NCBI GenBank assembly: GCA_903932865.1
Contig: CAIZHQ010000021.1
Coordinates: 16,903-80,902, forward strand
Length of the DNA stretch: 64,000 nucleotides
Direction of reading: 5' to 3'
Origin: an uncultured Burkholderiales bacterium
Lineage (GTDB): Bacteria; Pseudomonadota; Gammaproteobacteria; Burkholderiales; Burkholderiaceae_C
Shown here piece after piece: positions 46,939 to 56,018 of the stretch; position 1 is the first letter of the stretch; every line of letters begins with the position of its first letter. Both the position numbers and the translations under genes were made by a program. The notes beneath the pieces are model-generated. The model ran no database searches. It was not told the DNA's origin and worked only from the letters and a program-made list of their open reading frames with translations.

Positions 46939-47940
46939 ATGCGCCACCCGTTTGTCATGGCTCTTTGCGCCAGCCTTTTGTCTTGCAATCTGACCTGGGC
47001 GCAAGACACGGCCCCAGCATTGCCGCCTGAGCCTCTTCAAAGGGTCATGCAATCCGTGGTGACGGTGCAAAGCCGCAGCGACGCGCAGGCCAACACCAGC
47101 CGCACTCTAGGCCAGCGCCGTGAAGGTACGGGCGTGGTGATTGGCCCCGACCTGGTGCTGACCATCGGGTACCTGCTGGTCGAAGCCGAAAGCGTGGACC
47201 TGATCGACCACCAAGGGCGTCGAATTCCAGGGCAGGTCAGGGCCGTGGACAACCTCAGTGGCCTGGGGCTGATCCGCACCTTGATCCCCTTGCGCCTGGA
47301 TGCCGTGCCACTGGGCGATTCGGACACCCTGCCGACACCCGGCAAACTCTGGACACTGGGTCAAAGCGAGACCGCGCCCACGGCGCTCGAGCTGGTCTCC
47401 AGAAAAGTCTTCGCAGGCAGCTGGGAATACCTGCTGGAAGCCCCGCTGATGACGCTGCCCGCGGTGAACAACTGGAGTGGCGCGGGTTTGTTTGACGACC
47501 AAGGCCGTTTGGTCGGCATCGGCTCCTTGTTGGTGCAAGACGTCTTTGGCGACCAAGTGCCGATGCCGGGCAATTTGTTTGTGCCGGTGAACCTGCTCAA
47601 AGAACCTCTGCCCGACTTGGTGCGCAGCGGCAAACGCACAGGCCCTGCCACACCTTGGCTGGGCATCACCAGCCAGCGCCTGCCCAGCGGCGGCTTGGGC
47701 GTATTGCGTGTGTCGCCGGGCAGCCCCGCAGCGCAGGCAGGCATTGCCGTGGGCGACACTTTGCTGGCCCTGCAAGGCCAAACGCTACAAGACCTGCCCG
47801 ACTTTTACCGCCGTCTGCGGGCCTTGGGGCCTGCCGGCAGCCGCTTGACACTGACCGTGCGCAATGACGGCCAAAGCCGCGAAGTCGAGCTGCTGAGCAC
47901 CGACCGCGCAACGGCACTGAAACGGCCCAGCGGGATTTGA
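46939..47940 (+). CDS. HtrA-like trypsin-fold/PDZ protein with degenerate active site
   Basis: Exported protein of 333 residues with a signal peptide (MRHPFVMALCASLLSCNLT) and AGGGGG 6 nt before ATG 46939. The fold follows HtrA/DegP: GTGVVIGPDLVLT, VDNLSGLGLI, VNNWSGAGLFDDQGRLVGIGS and a C-terminal PDZ domain (VLRVSPGSPAAQAGIAVGDTLLAL). Aligned to DegP, catalytic His becomes Tyr (residue 78, GYLL) and catalytic Asp becomes Gly (residue 108), while Ser (residue 180) stays. It therefore probably cannot cleave peptides and may act as a chaperone, adaptor or sensor. A lipobox-like LLSC at about residue 16 makes a lipoprotein possible. Confidence 0.85.
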   Translation: MRHPFVMALCASLLSCNLTWAQDTAPALPPEPLQRVMQSVVTVQSRSDAQANTSRTLGQRREGTGVVIGPDLVLTIGYLLVEAESVDLIDHQGRRIPGQVRAVDNLSGLGLIRTLIPLRLDAVPLGDSDTLPTPGKLWTLGQSETAPTALELVSRKVFAGSWEYLLEAPLMTLPAVNNWSGAGLFDDQGRLVGIGSLLVQDVFGDQVPMPGNLFVPVNLLKEPLPDLVRSGKRTGPATPWLGITSQRLPSGGLGVLRVSPGSPAAQAGIAVGDTLLALQGQTLQDLPDFYRRLRALGPAGSRLTLTVRNDGQSREVELLSTDRATALKRPSGI

Positions 47941-48032
47941 CCTGTTGGTCCATCCTTGTCGAGGCTGGATCCCCAGCCGTTCCAGGAACTGGCAGAAGCC
48001 CACCCACAGGCCGATGGGCGTGGAGCACCCCT

Positions 48033-48827
48033 TCAGGCCGAAAATTGGGGCGGGCGCTTTTCGATGAAGGCGTTCACCGCCTCGTGGTGGTCGGAGGTCA
48101 TGTGGGCAATGGCCTGGTAGCCCGCGGACAATTCCAGCAGCGATTCCAGCGAGCTGCGCTCGCCCTCGCGCAGCAAACGCTTGGTCATGCGCAACACCCC
48201 TCCAGGATTGGCCGCGATCTTGCGCGCCAGCGCCAGCGCCTCGGGCATCAATTGATCGGGTGCCACGACCCGCGAGACCAGTCCGCAGGCCAGCGCCTGC
48301 TCGGCCGTCAGGGCCTCGCCCGTGAACGCCATCTCGGCCGCTTTGGAAGCGCCTACCGCGCGCGGCAATAGCCAAGCCCCACCGTCGCCCGGCACGATGC
48401 CCACTTTCACAAAACTCTCGGCAAAAGTGGCCTTTTCCGATGCGATGCGGATGTCGCACATGCAGGTCAGGTCCAATCCTGCACCAATGGCCGGGCCATT
48501 GATGGCGGCGATCACGGGCACATCCAGGTTGTACAGCGCCTTGGGCAACCGCTGGATGCCGTTGCGGTATTCCTCGCGGATCACATCGGGCATCAGCTGC
48601 TGTGTCTGGTAACGCAGCATGTCCTTCACGTTACCGCCCGAGCTGAACACCGGGCCTTCGGCCGTCAGGATCACCGCGCGGATGCTGGTGTCCTTGCCAA
48701 TGTCGGCACAAGCCTGCACAAACTCTTCGACCGCTGTGTTGCCAGTCAGAGCGTTGCGGGTCTCGGGCTGGCTCATGGTGAGGATGGCGATGCTGCCCTC
48801 ACGGGTGATGTTGAGAAAAGCATTCAT
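48033..48827 (-). CDS. Enoyl-CoA hydratase family protein
   Basis: A crotonase-fold protein of 264 residues with GPVFSSGGNVKDML and AAINGPAIGAGLDLTCMCDI for the oxyanion hole, then FAESFVKVGIVPGDGGAWLLPRAVG. The SGGNVKDM and VGIVPGDGGAWLLP features recur in acyl-CoA catabolic hydratases; a Glu/Gly substitution at one catalytic position (GIVPGDGG where E is usual in EIG...) means that isomerase or hydratase activity is not certain. AGGAAA lies 7 nt before ATG. It is 19 bp downstream of the paired acyl-CoA dehydrogenases. Confidence 0.88.
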   Translation of the reverse strand: MNAFLNITREGSIAILTMSQPETRNALTGNTAVEEFVQACADIGKDTSIRAVILTAEGPVFSSGGNVKDMLRYQTQQLMPDVIREEYRNGIQRLPKALYNLDVPVIAAINGPAIGAGLDLTCMCDIRIASEKATFAESFVKVGIVPGDGGAWLLPRAVGASKAAEMAFTGEALTAEQALACGLVSRVVAPDQLMPEALALARKIAANPGGVLRMTKRLLREGERSSLESLLELSAGYQAIAHMTSDHHEAVNAFIEKRPPQFSA

Positions 48828-48846
48828 GGGATTTCCTGTTTAAAAA

Positions 48847-49848
48847 TCAAACCACCGCATCGGTGAGTGTGCGAATTTGGTCCAGGCTCAGCGGCTCCGT
48901 GCTGTCCAGCAGGGCCTTGCCCAAAACATCGTGCCAGTAAGACTCTGAGCCGCCAGCTTGCCGCCAGGCGTGCAGCCTGCGGGTGTAAAGCTGCAGGTCA
49001 AACTCGCGTGTGAAGCCGATCGCCCCGTGGATGGAGTGGCTCAGGCCCGCCACCTCGAGTGCTGCCTCGCTGGTGCGGGCCTTGGCCATCGCCACGCGCA
49101 GACGGTCGGGCACTGGGTCCGCCGAACACATCCCCAACTGGGCCGCCATGCGGGCGGCAAACGCGTGCTCGGACATGACACTCAGCTGGTGCTGGATCGC
49201 CTGGAACTTGCCAATCGGTTTGCCAAACTGCTGACGGTCATTGGCGTATTGCAGCGTGCGGCTGAACACGGCCATCAGGGCGCCGGCCAACTGCGCCGCG
49301 TAAAGAGCCGCCTGCAGCGTCACCAGATCGTGCGTTCCGGGCACCGCCTGTGCGGCTTCCCAAGCCGACAAAGGCCAGCTCATCTGTGCGTCCAGACAAA
49401 ACCCGGCCACCTGCACCTGGGCATCGGCAGTAGACAACAAGCGGCTGGCACCGCCACAAGACACCAGCACCCAGTCGGCTTGTTTACCGCAACGCACCTG
49501 CGCGCCATGCAAACGGCCATCACCGCCCATGTGCCCCGTACCGAACACCACTGGGCCTGTGGACGCGGACACGCCCGCATGGGACAAGAGGCCACGGGCC
49601 AGCAAAGTCTCGCCCAAAGGCACGGGCACGGCATAGCTGCCGCAGAGCTCCAGCACAGGGTACACGTCCGCCAAAGCCAGCCCTGCCCCACCCGCAGATT
49701 CGGGCACCAGCGCATCGGCAAAGCCCGAGTCTTCCAGCGCTTGCCACAGCGCGGTGCGCGATTGGCCCGCTTCGATGGCGCGTACCACTGCAGGTGTGCA
49801 GTGGTCGGTGAGCAGCGCTTTGACCGCATCGGCAAAAAGATCGTCCAT
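48847..49848 (-). CDS. Acyl-CoA dehydrogenase, smaller subunit-like
   Basis: An acyl-CoA dehydrogenase-related protein of 333 residues, shorter than usual (about 380-400). Recognisable parts are DSGFADALVPESAGGAGLALAD, DRQQFGKPIGKFQAIQHQLSVM, AMAKARTSEAALEVAGLSHSIHGAIGFTREFDLQLY and RRLHAWRQAGGSESYWHDVLGK. It forms a 12-bp-spaced pair with a larger acyl-CoA dehydrogenase. Paired short and long members resemble the heteromeric alpha2-beta2 enzymes described for actinobacterial sterol degradation, where the two chains share FAD sites. A steroid substrate is not implied. Confidence 0.88.
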   Translation of the reverse strand: MDDLFADAVKALLTDHCTPAVVRAIEAGQSRTALWQALEDSGFADALVPESAGGAGLALADVYPVLELCGSYAVPVPLGETLLARGLLSHAGVSASTGPVVFGTGHMGGDGRLHGAQVRCGKQADWVLVSCGGASRLLSTADAQVQVAGFCLDAQMSWPLSAWEAAQAVPGTHDLVTLQAALYAAQLAGALMAVFSRTLQYANDRQQFGKPIGKFQAIQHQLSVMSEHAFAARMAAQLGMCSADPVPDRLRVAMAKARTSEAALEVAGLSHSIHGAIGFTREFDLQLYTRRLHAWRQAGGSESYWHDVLGKALLDSTEPLSLDQIRTLTDAVV

Positions 49849-49860
49849 GGTGCTTCCTTA

Positions 49861-51018
49861 TCAGCGCAGACCCAAACCGCGGGCGATCATGCCGCGCAGG
49901 ATGTCGCGCGTACCGCCGCGCAGCGAGTAGCTGGGCGCGACCTGCGTGATGTAGTGGAGCGTGTTGAGCAGCTCTGCAGGAACGTCGGCCGCATCACGCG
50001 AAAACAGGTCGTCGGCAATCGCGGCCGGAATCAATTGCTCCACACCCGTGCCCAGGTCTTTGACCAAAGCGGCTTCCACCACCGGGCTTTCGCCACGCGT
50101 GAGTTTTTCGGTGATGGCCACCGACATGGCGCGCAGCGGTGCCAGCTGGCTCAAAATCTTGCCCGCCAGGCGCTGCGCCTGTGGCGTGCGGCCTTGCGGC
50201 GTGCGCACATAGGCCAGCCATTCGTCGAACAAGGCGATGCTGGAATACAGCCGCTCGGGGCCGCTGCGCTCAAACGCCAGTTCGGCCGTGACCTGCTCCC
50301 AGCCTCCGCCTTCATCCCCCACCAAGGCGTCCGGCCCCAGCTGCACGTTCTCAAAAAAGACTTCACAAAAATGGCGGTCGCCAGACTGGTCGACGATGGG
50401 CCGCACCGTGACGCCCGGCAAAGACAAGTCGACGATCATCTGGGACAAGCCCTTGTGGCGATCGGTCGCCTCGCCACTGGTGCGCACCAGCGCGATCATG
50501 TAGTGGCAATTGTGGGCGTTGGTGGTCCAGATTTTCTGGCCATTCAACAACCAGCCCGATTCATTGGGAACCGCCCGGGTGCGCACGCTGGCCAAGTCCG
50601 AACCCGCACCGGGCTCGCTCATGCCAATGCAGTAAAAAGCCTCGCCCCGGCAGATGGCGGGCAGGTAGCGCTGCTTTTGCGCTTCAGTGCCGTACTTGAG
50701 CAACAAGGGGCCGCTTTGGCGATCGGCGATCCAGTGTGAACCCACAGGCGCGCCATAGTTCAAAAACTCTTCCACCAGCACATAACGCGCAAACGCACTG
50801 CGCCCCGCGCCGCCATAAGCTGGCGGGAACGTGATGCCCAGCCAACCCCTTCGGCCCAACTCGCGGCTGAACTCAGGGTCATAACCCATCCAGGAGCGCG
50901 CGCGCACATGGGCAGGCACACCGCGCATGGCTTCGGTCAAAAAAATCCGCACCTCTTGCCGCAAGGCTTCGTCTTGCGCAGGAATGGCCGACGGGTTCAA
51001 CGAATCCAGCTGGCTCAT
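49861..51018 (-). CDS. Acyl-CoA dehydrogenase, larger subunit-like
   Basis: Acyl-CoA dehydrogenase of 385 residues. Blocks: FPPAYGGAGRSAFARYVLVEEFL, CIGMSEPGAGSDLASVRTRAV (FAD/substrate), NGQKIWTTNAHNCHYMIALVRT, MIVDLSLPGVTVRPIVDQSGDRHFCEVFFENV, and the C-terminal end YSLRGGTRDILRGMIARGLGLR. In medium-chain enzymes the catalytic Glu lies in the YEGT motif; here that position is Gly (RGGT). Such chains often act as one half of a heteromeric pair. It lies first of three in a minus-strand operon with the small subunit and the hydratase. Confidence 0.92.
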   Translation of the reverse strand: MSQLDSLNPSAIPAQDEALRQEVRIFLTEAMRGVPAHVRARSWMGYDPEFSRELGRRGWLGITFPPAYGGAGRSAFARYVLVEEFLNYGAPVGSHWIADRQSGPLLLKYGTEAQKQRYLPAICRGEAFYCIGMSEPGAGSDLASVRTRAVPNESGWLLNGQKIWTTNAHNCHYMIALVRTSGEATDRHKGLSQMIVDLSLPGVTVRPIVDQSGDRHFCEVFFENVQLGPDALVGDEGGGWEQVTAELAFERSGPERLYSSIALFDEWLAYVRTPQGRTPQAQRLAGKILSQLAPLRAMSVAITEKLTRGESPVVEAALVKDLGTGVEQLIPAAIADDLFSRDAADVPAELLNTLHYITQVAPSYSLRGGTRDILRGMIARGLGLR

Positions 51019-51355
51019 GCCAAAACCTCTTTCTCAAACAAAATAATCATTTCTTACCCGTCATGGCCCATCTTTCGCCCAACGCCAAACGGCACAGCGC
51101 ATGCAGCGCATTATTTCGATGCTTGGCGTTTTCGTCTAATGTCGGCATTGCTTTGTGTGACAGCGATCGGGGATCCAAAGCCTCCTACCGTGGGCCCCTT
51201 GTGGGTCATGAACGGTGAGTCTCCAGGTCACTTGATCAGTCTGGAAAACCCTCATATCAAACGCGCGACAGGTTTAAGCAGGCAACTGCCTATAGTTCAA
51301 AAACCGCTGGGCATTTTTCCCACGAGCGCCTTTCACAGCAGCAGGGTTTCAGAAA
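51019..51355. other. Intergenic region between divergent acyl-CoA dehydrogenase and amidohydrolase
   Basis: A 337-bp gene-free stretch holding two divergent promoters. No repeat, terminator or recognised operator was seen; the moderately AT-rich part next to 51030-51060 is a possible promoter region. Confidence 0.55.
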
Positions 51356-53044
51356 ATGCATGACTTGATCATCCGCAATGCGCAGGTTTACGACGGCTTG
51401 GGTGGCCCTCAATTCATGGCCGATGTCGCTGTCACGCAAGGACGGATCACCCACATTGGCCCCGTCGACGGCCCTGCCCGCGACAACATCGATGCCCAAG
51501 GGCTGGCCCTCATGCCGGGCATCGTGGACCTGCACACCCATTACGACGCCCAAGTCACCTGGGACCGCACCATGTCGCCCTCACCCGCCTTGGGCGTGAC
51601 CACAGCGGTCATTGGCAATTGCGGTTTTGGCATTGCACCCTGCCCCGCGCCTCTGCGCGAGACCATGCTGAAAAACCTGTCGGTGGTCGAGGGCATGGAC
51701 CTGCAATCCTTGCTGACCGGCGTGGACTGGCAGTTTGAGTCCTTCGGCCAATACATGGACCAGCTGCGCCGCATCGGTCCCTATGTCAACACCGCCGTGT
51801 TCGCGGGCCATTCGGTCATCCGCACCGCCGTGATGGGCGCAGACGGCTCTGCCCAAGTTGATCCCACACCCGAACAACTGCAAACCATGCAATCCCTGGT
51901 GCGCGACGCCATGGACCACGGCGCCATTGGCTTTGCGTCTTCGTTCTCACCCAACCACAGCGGTTTCGGCGGCATTCCCATGCCCTCCACCATCGCCTCT
52001 GAAGGCGAGTTGCGGGCTTTGGCCGGGGTGCTGGGCGAGAAAAACAAGGGCGTCTTCATGATGGCCACCGGCACCCGCGCCAGCCCCGATGTGATGGAGT
52101 CCATCGTGCAAGACACGGGCCGCCCCGGCTATATCTCCACGGTGCTCACCATGTACAACGAGGGCAATCCGGACCTGGGCGCCACCTATTACGAGCGATG
52201 TGCCCAGGCCCAGGCCCGTGGCCACGAGTTGTATGTGCTGACCAGTTGCCAGCCGCTGTCATTTGACTTCACCTTGACCGACCCCTATGTGCTGCTGAGC
52301 CATGCGGCCTTTGATGCGGTGAAGACCGCCACGCCAGACCAATTGCCAGCGCTGTACCGATCGCCGGAATTTCGCGAAGCCTTCCGCCAGAACCTGCGCC
52401 AGCCCAAGGCAGGCATCTTGTTTCTGGGCAACTGGCGGCACATCGAAGTGGGCGCCACCATGCACCCAAAAAATCAGGCGCTCGAAGGCGTGAGCATCCA
52501 GGCGCTGGCCGATCAACGGGGCCTGGACCCGGTGGATGTATTTTTTGACCTGGCCCTGTCGGAAGACCTGGGCACGCATTTTGTGGGCAAGTTTTTCAAT
52601 AACGACGACAACGGTGTGGCACCGTCTCTCAAACACCCGGCCAGCGTGATCACGCTGTCGGATGCAGGTGCCCACCTCTCTTACATGTGCGACGCGGGTT
52701 TTGGCCTGTACTTTTTATCGCACTGGGTGCGCGACACCGGGCACTTCACCCTGTCCGAAGGCGTGCGCCGCCTGACCAGCGAACCCGCCGACCGCTTTCG
52801 CATTCCCAACCGTGGCCGCCTGCAGGTGGGCCTGCCCGCCGACCTGTTGCTGTTCGACCCGGCCACCGTGGGCATCTCCAAACCCTTGCCACGCCAGGAC
52901 TTGCCAGGCGGCGGCACGCGCATGGTGCGCGAAGCCACAGGCGTGCATGGTGTGTGGGTCAATGGTGTGCAAGTGCACGACGGTCAAGATTACGTTGACC
53001 ACCCCCATGGGCCAGGCCAAGTGCTGGACCAATTCAATTCTTAA
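51356..53044 (+). CDS. D-aminoacylase-type amidohydrolase
   Basis: A metal-dependent amidohydrolase of 562 residues. The N-terminal metal motif GIVDLHTHYDAQVTWD (HxH) and ASVITLSDAGAHLSYMCDAG (catalytic Asp region) are typical of N-acyl-D-amino-acid deacylases and related imidase/urea hydrolases; RLQVGLPADLLLFDPATVG is the amidohydrolase C-terminal signature. It would hydrolyse an N-acyl-D-amino acid or similar amide in the cytoplasm. A Bug receptor gene lies 11 bp downstream, so an uptake-plus-hydrolysis pair is likely. Weak ribosome-binding site (AGGG). Confidence 0.9.
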   Translation: MHDLIIRNAQVYDGLGGPQFMADVAVTQGRITHIGPVDGPARDNIDAQGLALMPGIVDLHTHYDAQVTWDRTMSPSPALGVTTAVIGNCGFGIAPCPAPLRETMLKNLSVVEGMDLQSLLTGVDWQFESFGQYMDQLRRIGPYVNTAVFAGHSVIRTAVMGADGSAQVDPTPEQLQTMQSLVRDAMDHGAIGFASSFSPNHSGFGGIPMPSTIASEGELRALAGVLGEKNKGVFMMATGTRASPDVMESIVQDTGRPGYISTVLTMYNEGNPDLGATYYERCAQAQARGHELYVLTSCQPLSFDFTLTDPYVLLSHAAFDAVKTATPDQLPALYRSPEFREAFRQNLRQPKAGILFLGNWRHIEVGATMHPKNQALEGVSIQALADQRGLDPVDVFFDLALSEDLGTHFVGKFFNNDDNGVAPSLKHPASVITLSDAGAHLSYMCDAGFGLYFLSHWVRDTGHFTLSEGVRRLTSEPADRFRIPNRGRLQVGLPADLLLFDPATVGISKPLPRQDLPGGGTRMVREATGVHGVWVNGVQVHDGQDYVDHPHGPGQVLDQFNS

Positions 53045-53055
53045 GGAGAGTGTTC

Positions 53056-54021
53056 ATGACCATCAACCGTCGTTTCTTGACCGGCCTCTTGCTGGCGTTC
53101 ATGGCCACCAGCGTGTGGGCCCAAAGCTGGCCCAACAAGCCAGTGCGCATGATCATCGCCTTCCCACCCGGCGGCCCTACCGACCTGGTGTCACGGGTTC
53201 TGGCACAACGCCTGTCCGAGCAGTTGGGCCAACAAGTGATTGTGGACAACAAGCCCGGCGCGGGTGGCAACCTGGCCGCCGAACTGGCCGCCAGAGCCAC
53301 CCCTGACGGCTACACGATTTTTTACAACACATCGGCCATCGTGATTGGTCCGGCACTTTACGGCAAGGTCAACTACGACACCTTGAAAGACTTCGCGCCC
53401 GTGGCCCTGACGGCCAGCGTGCCCATGGTGCTGGTGGTCAACCCGCAGCTGCCTGCGCGCAGTGTCAAGGAGTTTTTGGACCTGGCCAAGTCACGCCCCG
53501 GCGCACTGAACTACAGTTCCTCGGGCACCGGCACCATCACGCATTTGGCCAGCGCCATGATGTCCACGCAAACCGGCGTACAGACCCAGCACATTCCCTA
53601 CAAAGGCAGCGCTCCGGGCCTGGTGGATCTGGCAGCGGGCCAAACGCAATTCATGATCGACACCATCAACACGGTCTTGCCTTATGTGCGTGACAACCGC
53701 CTGCGCGGTCTGGCCGTGACCAGCATCAAGCGCTCCAGCCTATTGCCCGATCTGCCCACGCTGGCCGAATCGGGCATGCCCGGCTTTGATGCCGCCGCTT
53801 GGCAAGGCATTGTGGTGCCCACCGGCACCCCGGCCGACATCATTCAAAAGCTCAACACCGAAGTGAACAAGGCACTGGCCCACCCCGATCTGCGTGCCCG
53901 CCTGGCGGCACAAGGCGCTGAGATTTTGGGTGGCACACCCGCCGAATACGCCACCCACCTGCGCACCGAAATGCCGCGCTGGGCCAAGGCCGTGAAAGAC
54001 TCGGGCGCCAAAGCCGAGTGA
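53056..54021 (+). CDS. Bug-family tripartite tricarboxylate transporter receptor (copy 3)
   Basis: A periplasmic binding protein of 321 residues. The signal peptide is MTINRRFLTGLLLAFMATSVWAQ; the mature part begins SWPNKPVRMIIAFPPGGPTDLVSR. VDNKPGAGGNLAAELAARATPDG and LNYSSSGTGTITHLASAMM are Bug signatures. AAGGAGAG lies 5 nt before ATG 53056 (a GTG at 53050 also fits). It is co-oriented with the amidohydrolase and probably carries its substrate. Confidence 0.94.
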   Translation: MTINRRFLTGLLLAFMATSVWAQSWPNKPVRMIIAFPPGGPTDLVSRVLAQRLSEQLGQQVIVDNKPGAGGNLAAELAARATPDGYTIFYNTSAIVIGPALYGKVNYDTLKDFAPVALTASVPMVLVVNPQLPARSVKEFLDLAKSRPGALNYSSSGTGTITHLASAMMSTQTGVQTQHIPYKGSAPGLVDLAAGQTQFMIDTINTVLPYVRDNRLRGLAVTSIKRSSLLPDLPTLAESGMPGFDAAAWQGIVVPTGTPADIIQKLNTEVNKALAHPDLRARLAAQGAEILGGTPAEYATHLRTEMPRWAKAVKDSGAKAE

Positions 54022-54069
54022 CGCTTCGAAGCTTGCGCCTGCGCCGCTTGGCGCGGCCAAGCCCAAGCC

Positions 54070-55269
54070 TCACCCGTGACTCACGCCGCGCTTTTGCAGA
54101 CCTTCAATGTCCGCATCGCTCAGGCCCGCTTCGCGCAACACCTCGGCGCTGTGCTGTCCCAAACGCGGTGCCGGTTCTTGCACGCTCAAACCCGGTGTGC
54201 CAGAAAAGCTGACGGGTACTCCAATTTCATGCACACGCCCTTCGCTGGGGTGATCCACTTGCTGCAGCATGCCCACCGCCAACAGGTGCGGGTCATGCAG
54301 CAAACTGTCGACATCGTGCATGGGCATGCAGGGGATGTCGGCCTCGTTCAGCCGCGCCATCCAATCTTCTGTGCTCTGCGTGGCCATGGCCTGCGCCACC
54401 AATCGGTACAAGTCGTTGATGTGCCGGGTGCGCGTGCCAATGCTGGCAAAACGCGGGTCTTGTTCAAACAGCTGTGCCTGTCCTATCAATTCCAAAAATT
54501 TCTGCCAATGCCGGTCGGTGTAAATCAACACACACAAATGACCATCGCGGGTGGGGTATGGCCTGCGCTCTTGCACCAGCAAGCGCGGGTAACCGGTCTC
54601 GCCCATGGGAGGCTCGAAGGTGGCACCGGCCATGTGCTCGCCCAAGACGTATTGGGCCATGGTCTCGAACATGGGCACCTCCACCGCCTGGCCCACACCC
54701 GTCTGGTAACGCGCAATCACCGCCGCGAGGATGGCATTGGATGCCATCAGGCCCACCGTGCGGTCGGCCAGGGTCAATGGCACGTAGCGCGGCTCGCCAC
54801 CACTGGCCCGGCTCATCAAACTGGGCACGGCCGCAGCACCTTGAATCAAATCATCGTAAGCCGGTTTGCCCGCGTAAGGACCCTTCTCGCTGTAGCCGTA
54901 CAGACCGGCATAAATGATGCGCGGGTTGATGGCTTTGAGCCGCTCGTAGTCGATGCCCAGTCGCTGCATGGCCTGCGGGCGTATGTTGTAGACCACCACA
55001 TCGGCCGTCTCCACCAATTTGAAAAAAGCAGCCAGGCTCTGGGGCTTTTTGAGGTCCAGCACCACACTGCGCTTGTTGCGGTTGACATGCAAAAAAATCG
55101 ACCCCATGCCTGCGTGCCGCATGGGGCCAATACCGCGCACCGTGTCCCCGGCGGGCGACTCGATCTTGATCACGTCCGCCCCCATGTCCGCCATCAGCTG
55201 CGTGGCGAAAGGGCCCATCAGGACACTGGTCAAATCCAGAACACGCAATCCATTCAACGCTCCAGCCAT
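54070..55269 (-). CDS. Class III CoA-transferase (CaiB/BaiF family)
   Basis: A formyl-CoA-type CoA-transferase of 399 residues. LNGLRVLDLTSVLMGPFATQLMADMGADVIKIESPAGDTVR is the family start; RNKRSVVLDLKKPQ follows, and the catalytic Asp lies in KPAYDDLIQGAAAVP (aligned with Asp169 of formyl-CoA transferase). These enzymes swap CoA between carboxylic acids. The start is ATG 55269 with GGGAG 6 nt upstream; the 13-residue extension of the frame is not used. Convergent with the Bug gene. Substrate unknown. Confidence 0.92.
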   Translation of the reverse strand: MAGALNGLRVLDLTSVLMGPFATQLMADMGADVIKIESPAGDTVRGIGPMRHAGMGSIFLHVNRNKRSVVLDLKKPQSLAAFFKLVETADVVVYNIRPQAMQRLGIDYERLKAINPRIIYAGLYGYSEKGPYAGKPAYDDLIQGAAAVPSLMSRASGGEPRYVPLTLADRTVGLMASNAILAAVIARYQTGVGQAVEVPMFETMAQYVLGEHMAGATFEPPMGETGYPRLLVQERRPYPTRDGHLCVLIYTDRHWQKFLELIGQAQLFEQDPRFASIGTRTRHINDLYRLVAQAMATQSTEDWMARLNEADIPCMPMHDVDSLLHDPHLLAVGMLQQVDHPSEGRVHEIGVPVSFSGTPGLSVQEPAPRLGQHSAEVLREAGLSDADIEGLQKRGVSHG

Positions 55270-55417
55270 GCTGTTCTCCCTCAGGGTAGGAGCGTGAATT
55301 ATCGGCACCCAAGGCGCGGCCAGGTGTCACCTACAGCGCCATCACCCGCCTGAAAAATCGGCATCATCCTGTTGCAAGCCAGCGATTGTCCTGATGCTGG
55401 CGCCACACTCCCATTTC

Positions 55418-56011
55418 ATGCACCGCACCATCTTCACCACCCCGGTCATCAACACCTCGCTGCGCTGGTTTTCCATCGCTTTTTTGCGCCTCAAAGGCTG
55501 GCGTGTCGAAGGGGCCTTGCCGCCCGCCGGTCACAAAAGCGTGCTGATTGCGGCACCTCACACCAGCAACTGGGACCTGCCCTACACCCTGATGGTGGCC
55601 TTTGCGCTGCACCTGACGCCCTACTGGATGGGCAAGCAAAGCATCTTCACATTTCCCTTTGGTCCGCTCATGCGCTGGCTGGGCGGCATTGCGGTCAACC
55701 GCGAACAATCGACCAACCTGGTCGCGGCCTCTGCACAAGCACTGGCGCAAGCACAAGGCCCAGTGCAATTGATCGTGCCGCCCGAAGGCACGCGCAGCAA
55801 AACGCGCTACTGGAAAACCGGTTTTTATTACATTGCCCAGCAAGCCCAAGTCCCCATCGTGCTGGCCTATATGGACTACAGCACCCGCCGCAGCGGCCTG
55901 GGCCCGGTGTTCAAGCCCACCGGCGATGTGGACGCCGATATGGCGGCCATCCAACATTTTTACGCGCCCTTCAAAGGCAAAAACGCCGACCAATTTCATA
56001 CCAAGGAGTAA
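55418..56011 (+). CDS. 1-acyl-sn-glycerol-3-phosphate acyltransferase-like (LPLAT) protein
   Basis: A membrane-associated acyltransferase of about 197 residues from ATG 55418 (ATG 55394 gives 205). The HX4D motif is PHTSNWDLPYTLMV and the acyl-substrate motif is VPPEGTRSKTRYWK. This small form is typical of YihG-like or PlsC-related lysophospholipid acyltransferases. It is followed by PhoX-like and GDPD genes, suggesting a role in phospholipid turnover. Exact acceptor is unknown. Confidence 0.85.
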   Translation: MHRTIFTTPVINTSLRWFSIAFLRLKGWRVEGALPPAGHKSVLIAAPHTSNWDLPYTLMVAFALHLTPYWMGKQSIFTFPFGPLMRWLGGIAVNREQSTNLVAASAQALAQAQGPVQLIVPPEGTRSKTRYWKTGFYYIAQQAQVPIVLAYMDYSTRRSGLGPVFKPTGDVDADMAAIQHFYAPFKGKNADQFHTKE

Positions 56012-56018
56012 ACCCATC

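Noticed and set aside
46939..47940. Annotation as an active S1C serine protease
   Set aside because: His and Asp of the triad are replaced (Tyr, Gly), so only the fold is supported.
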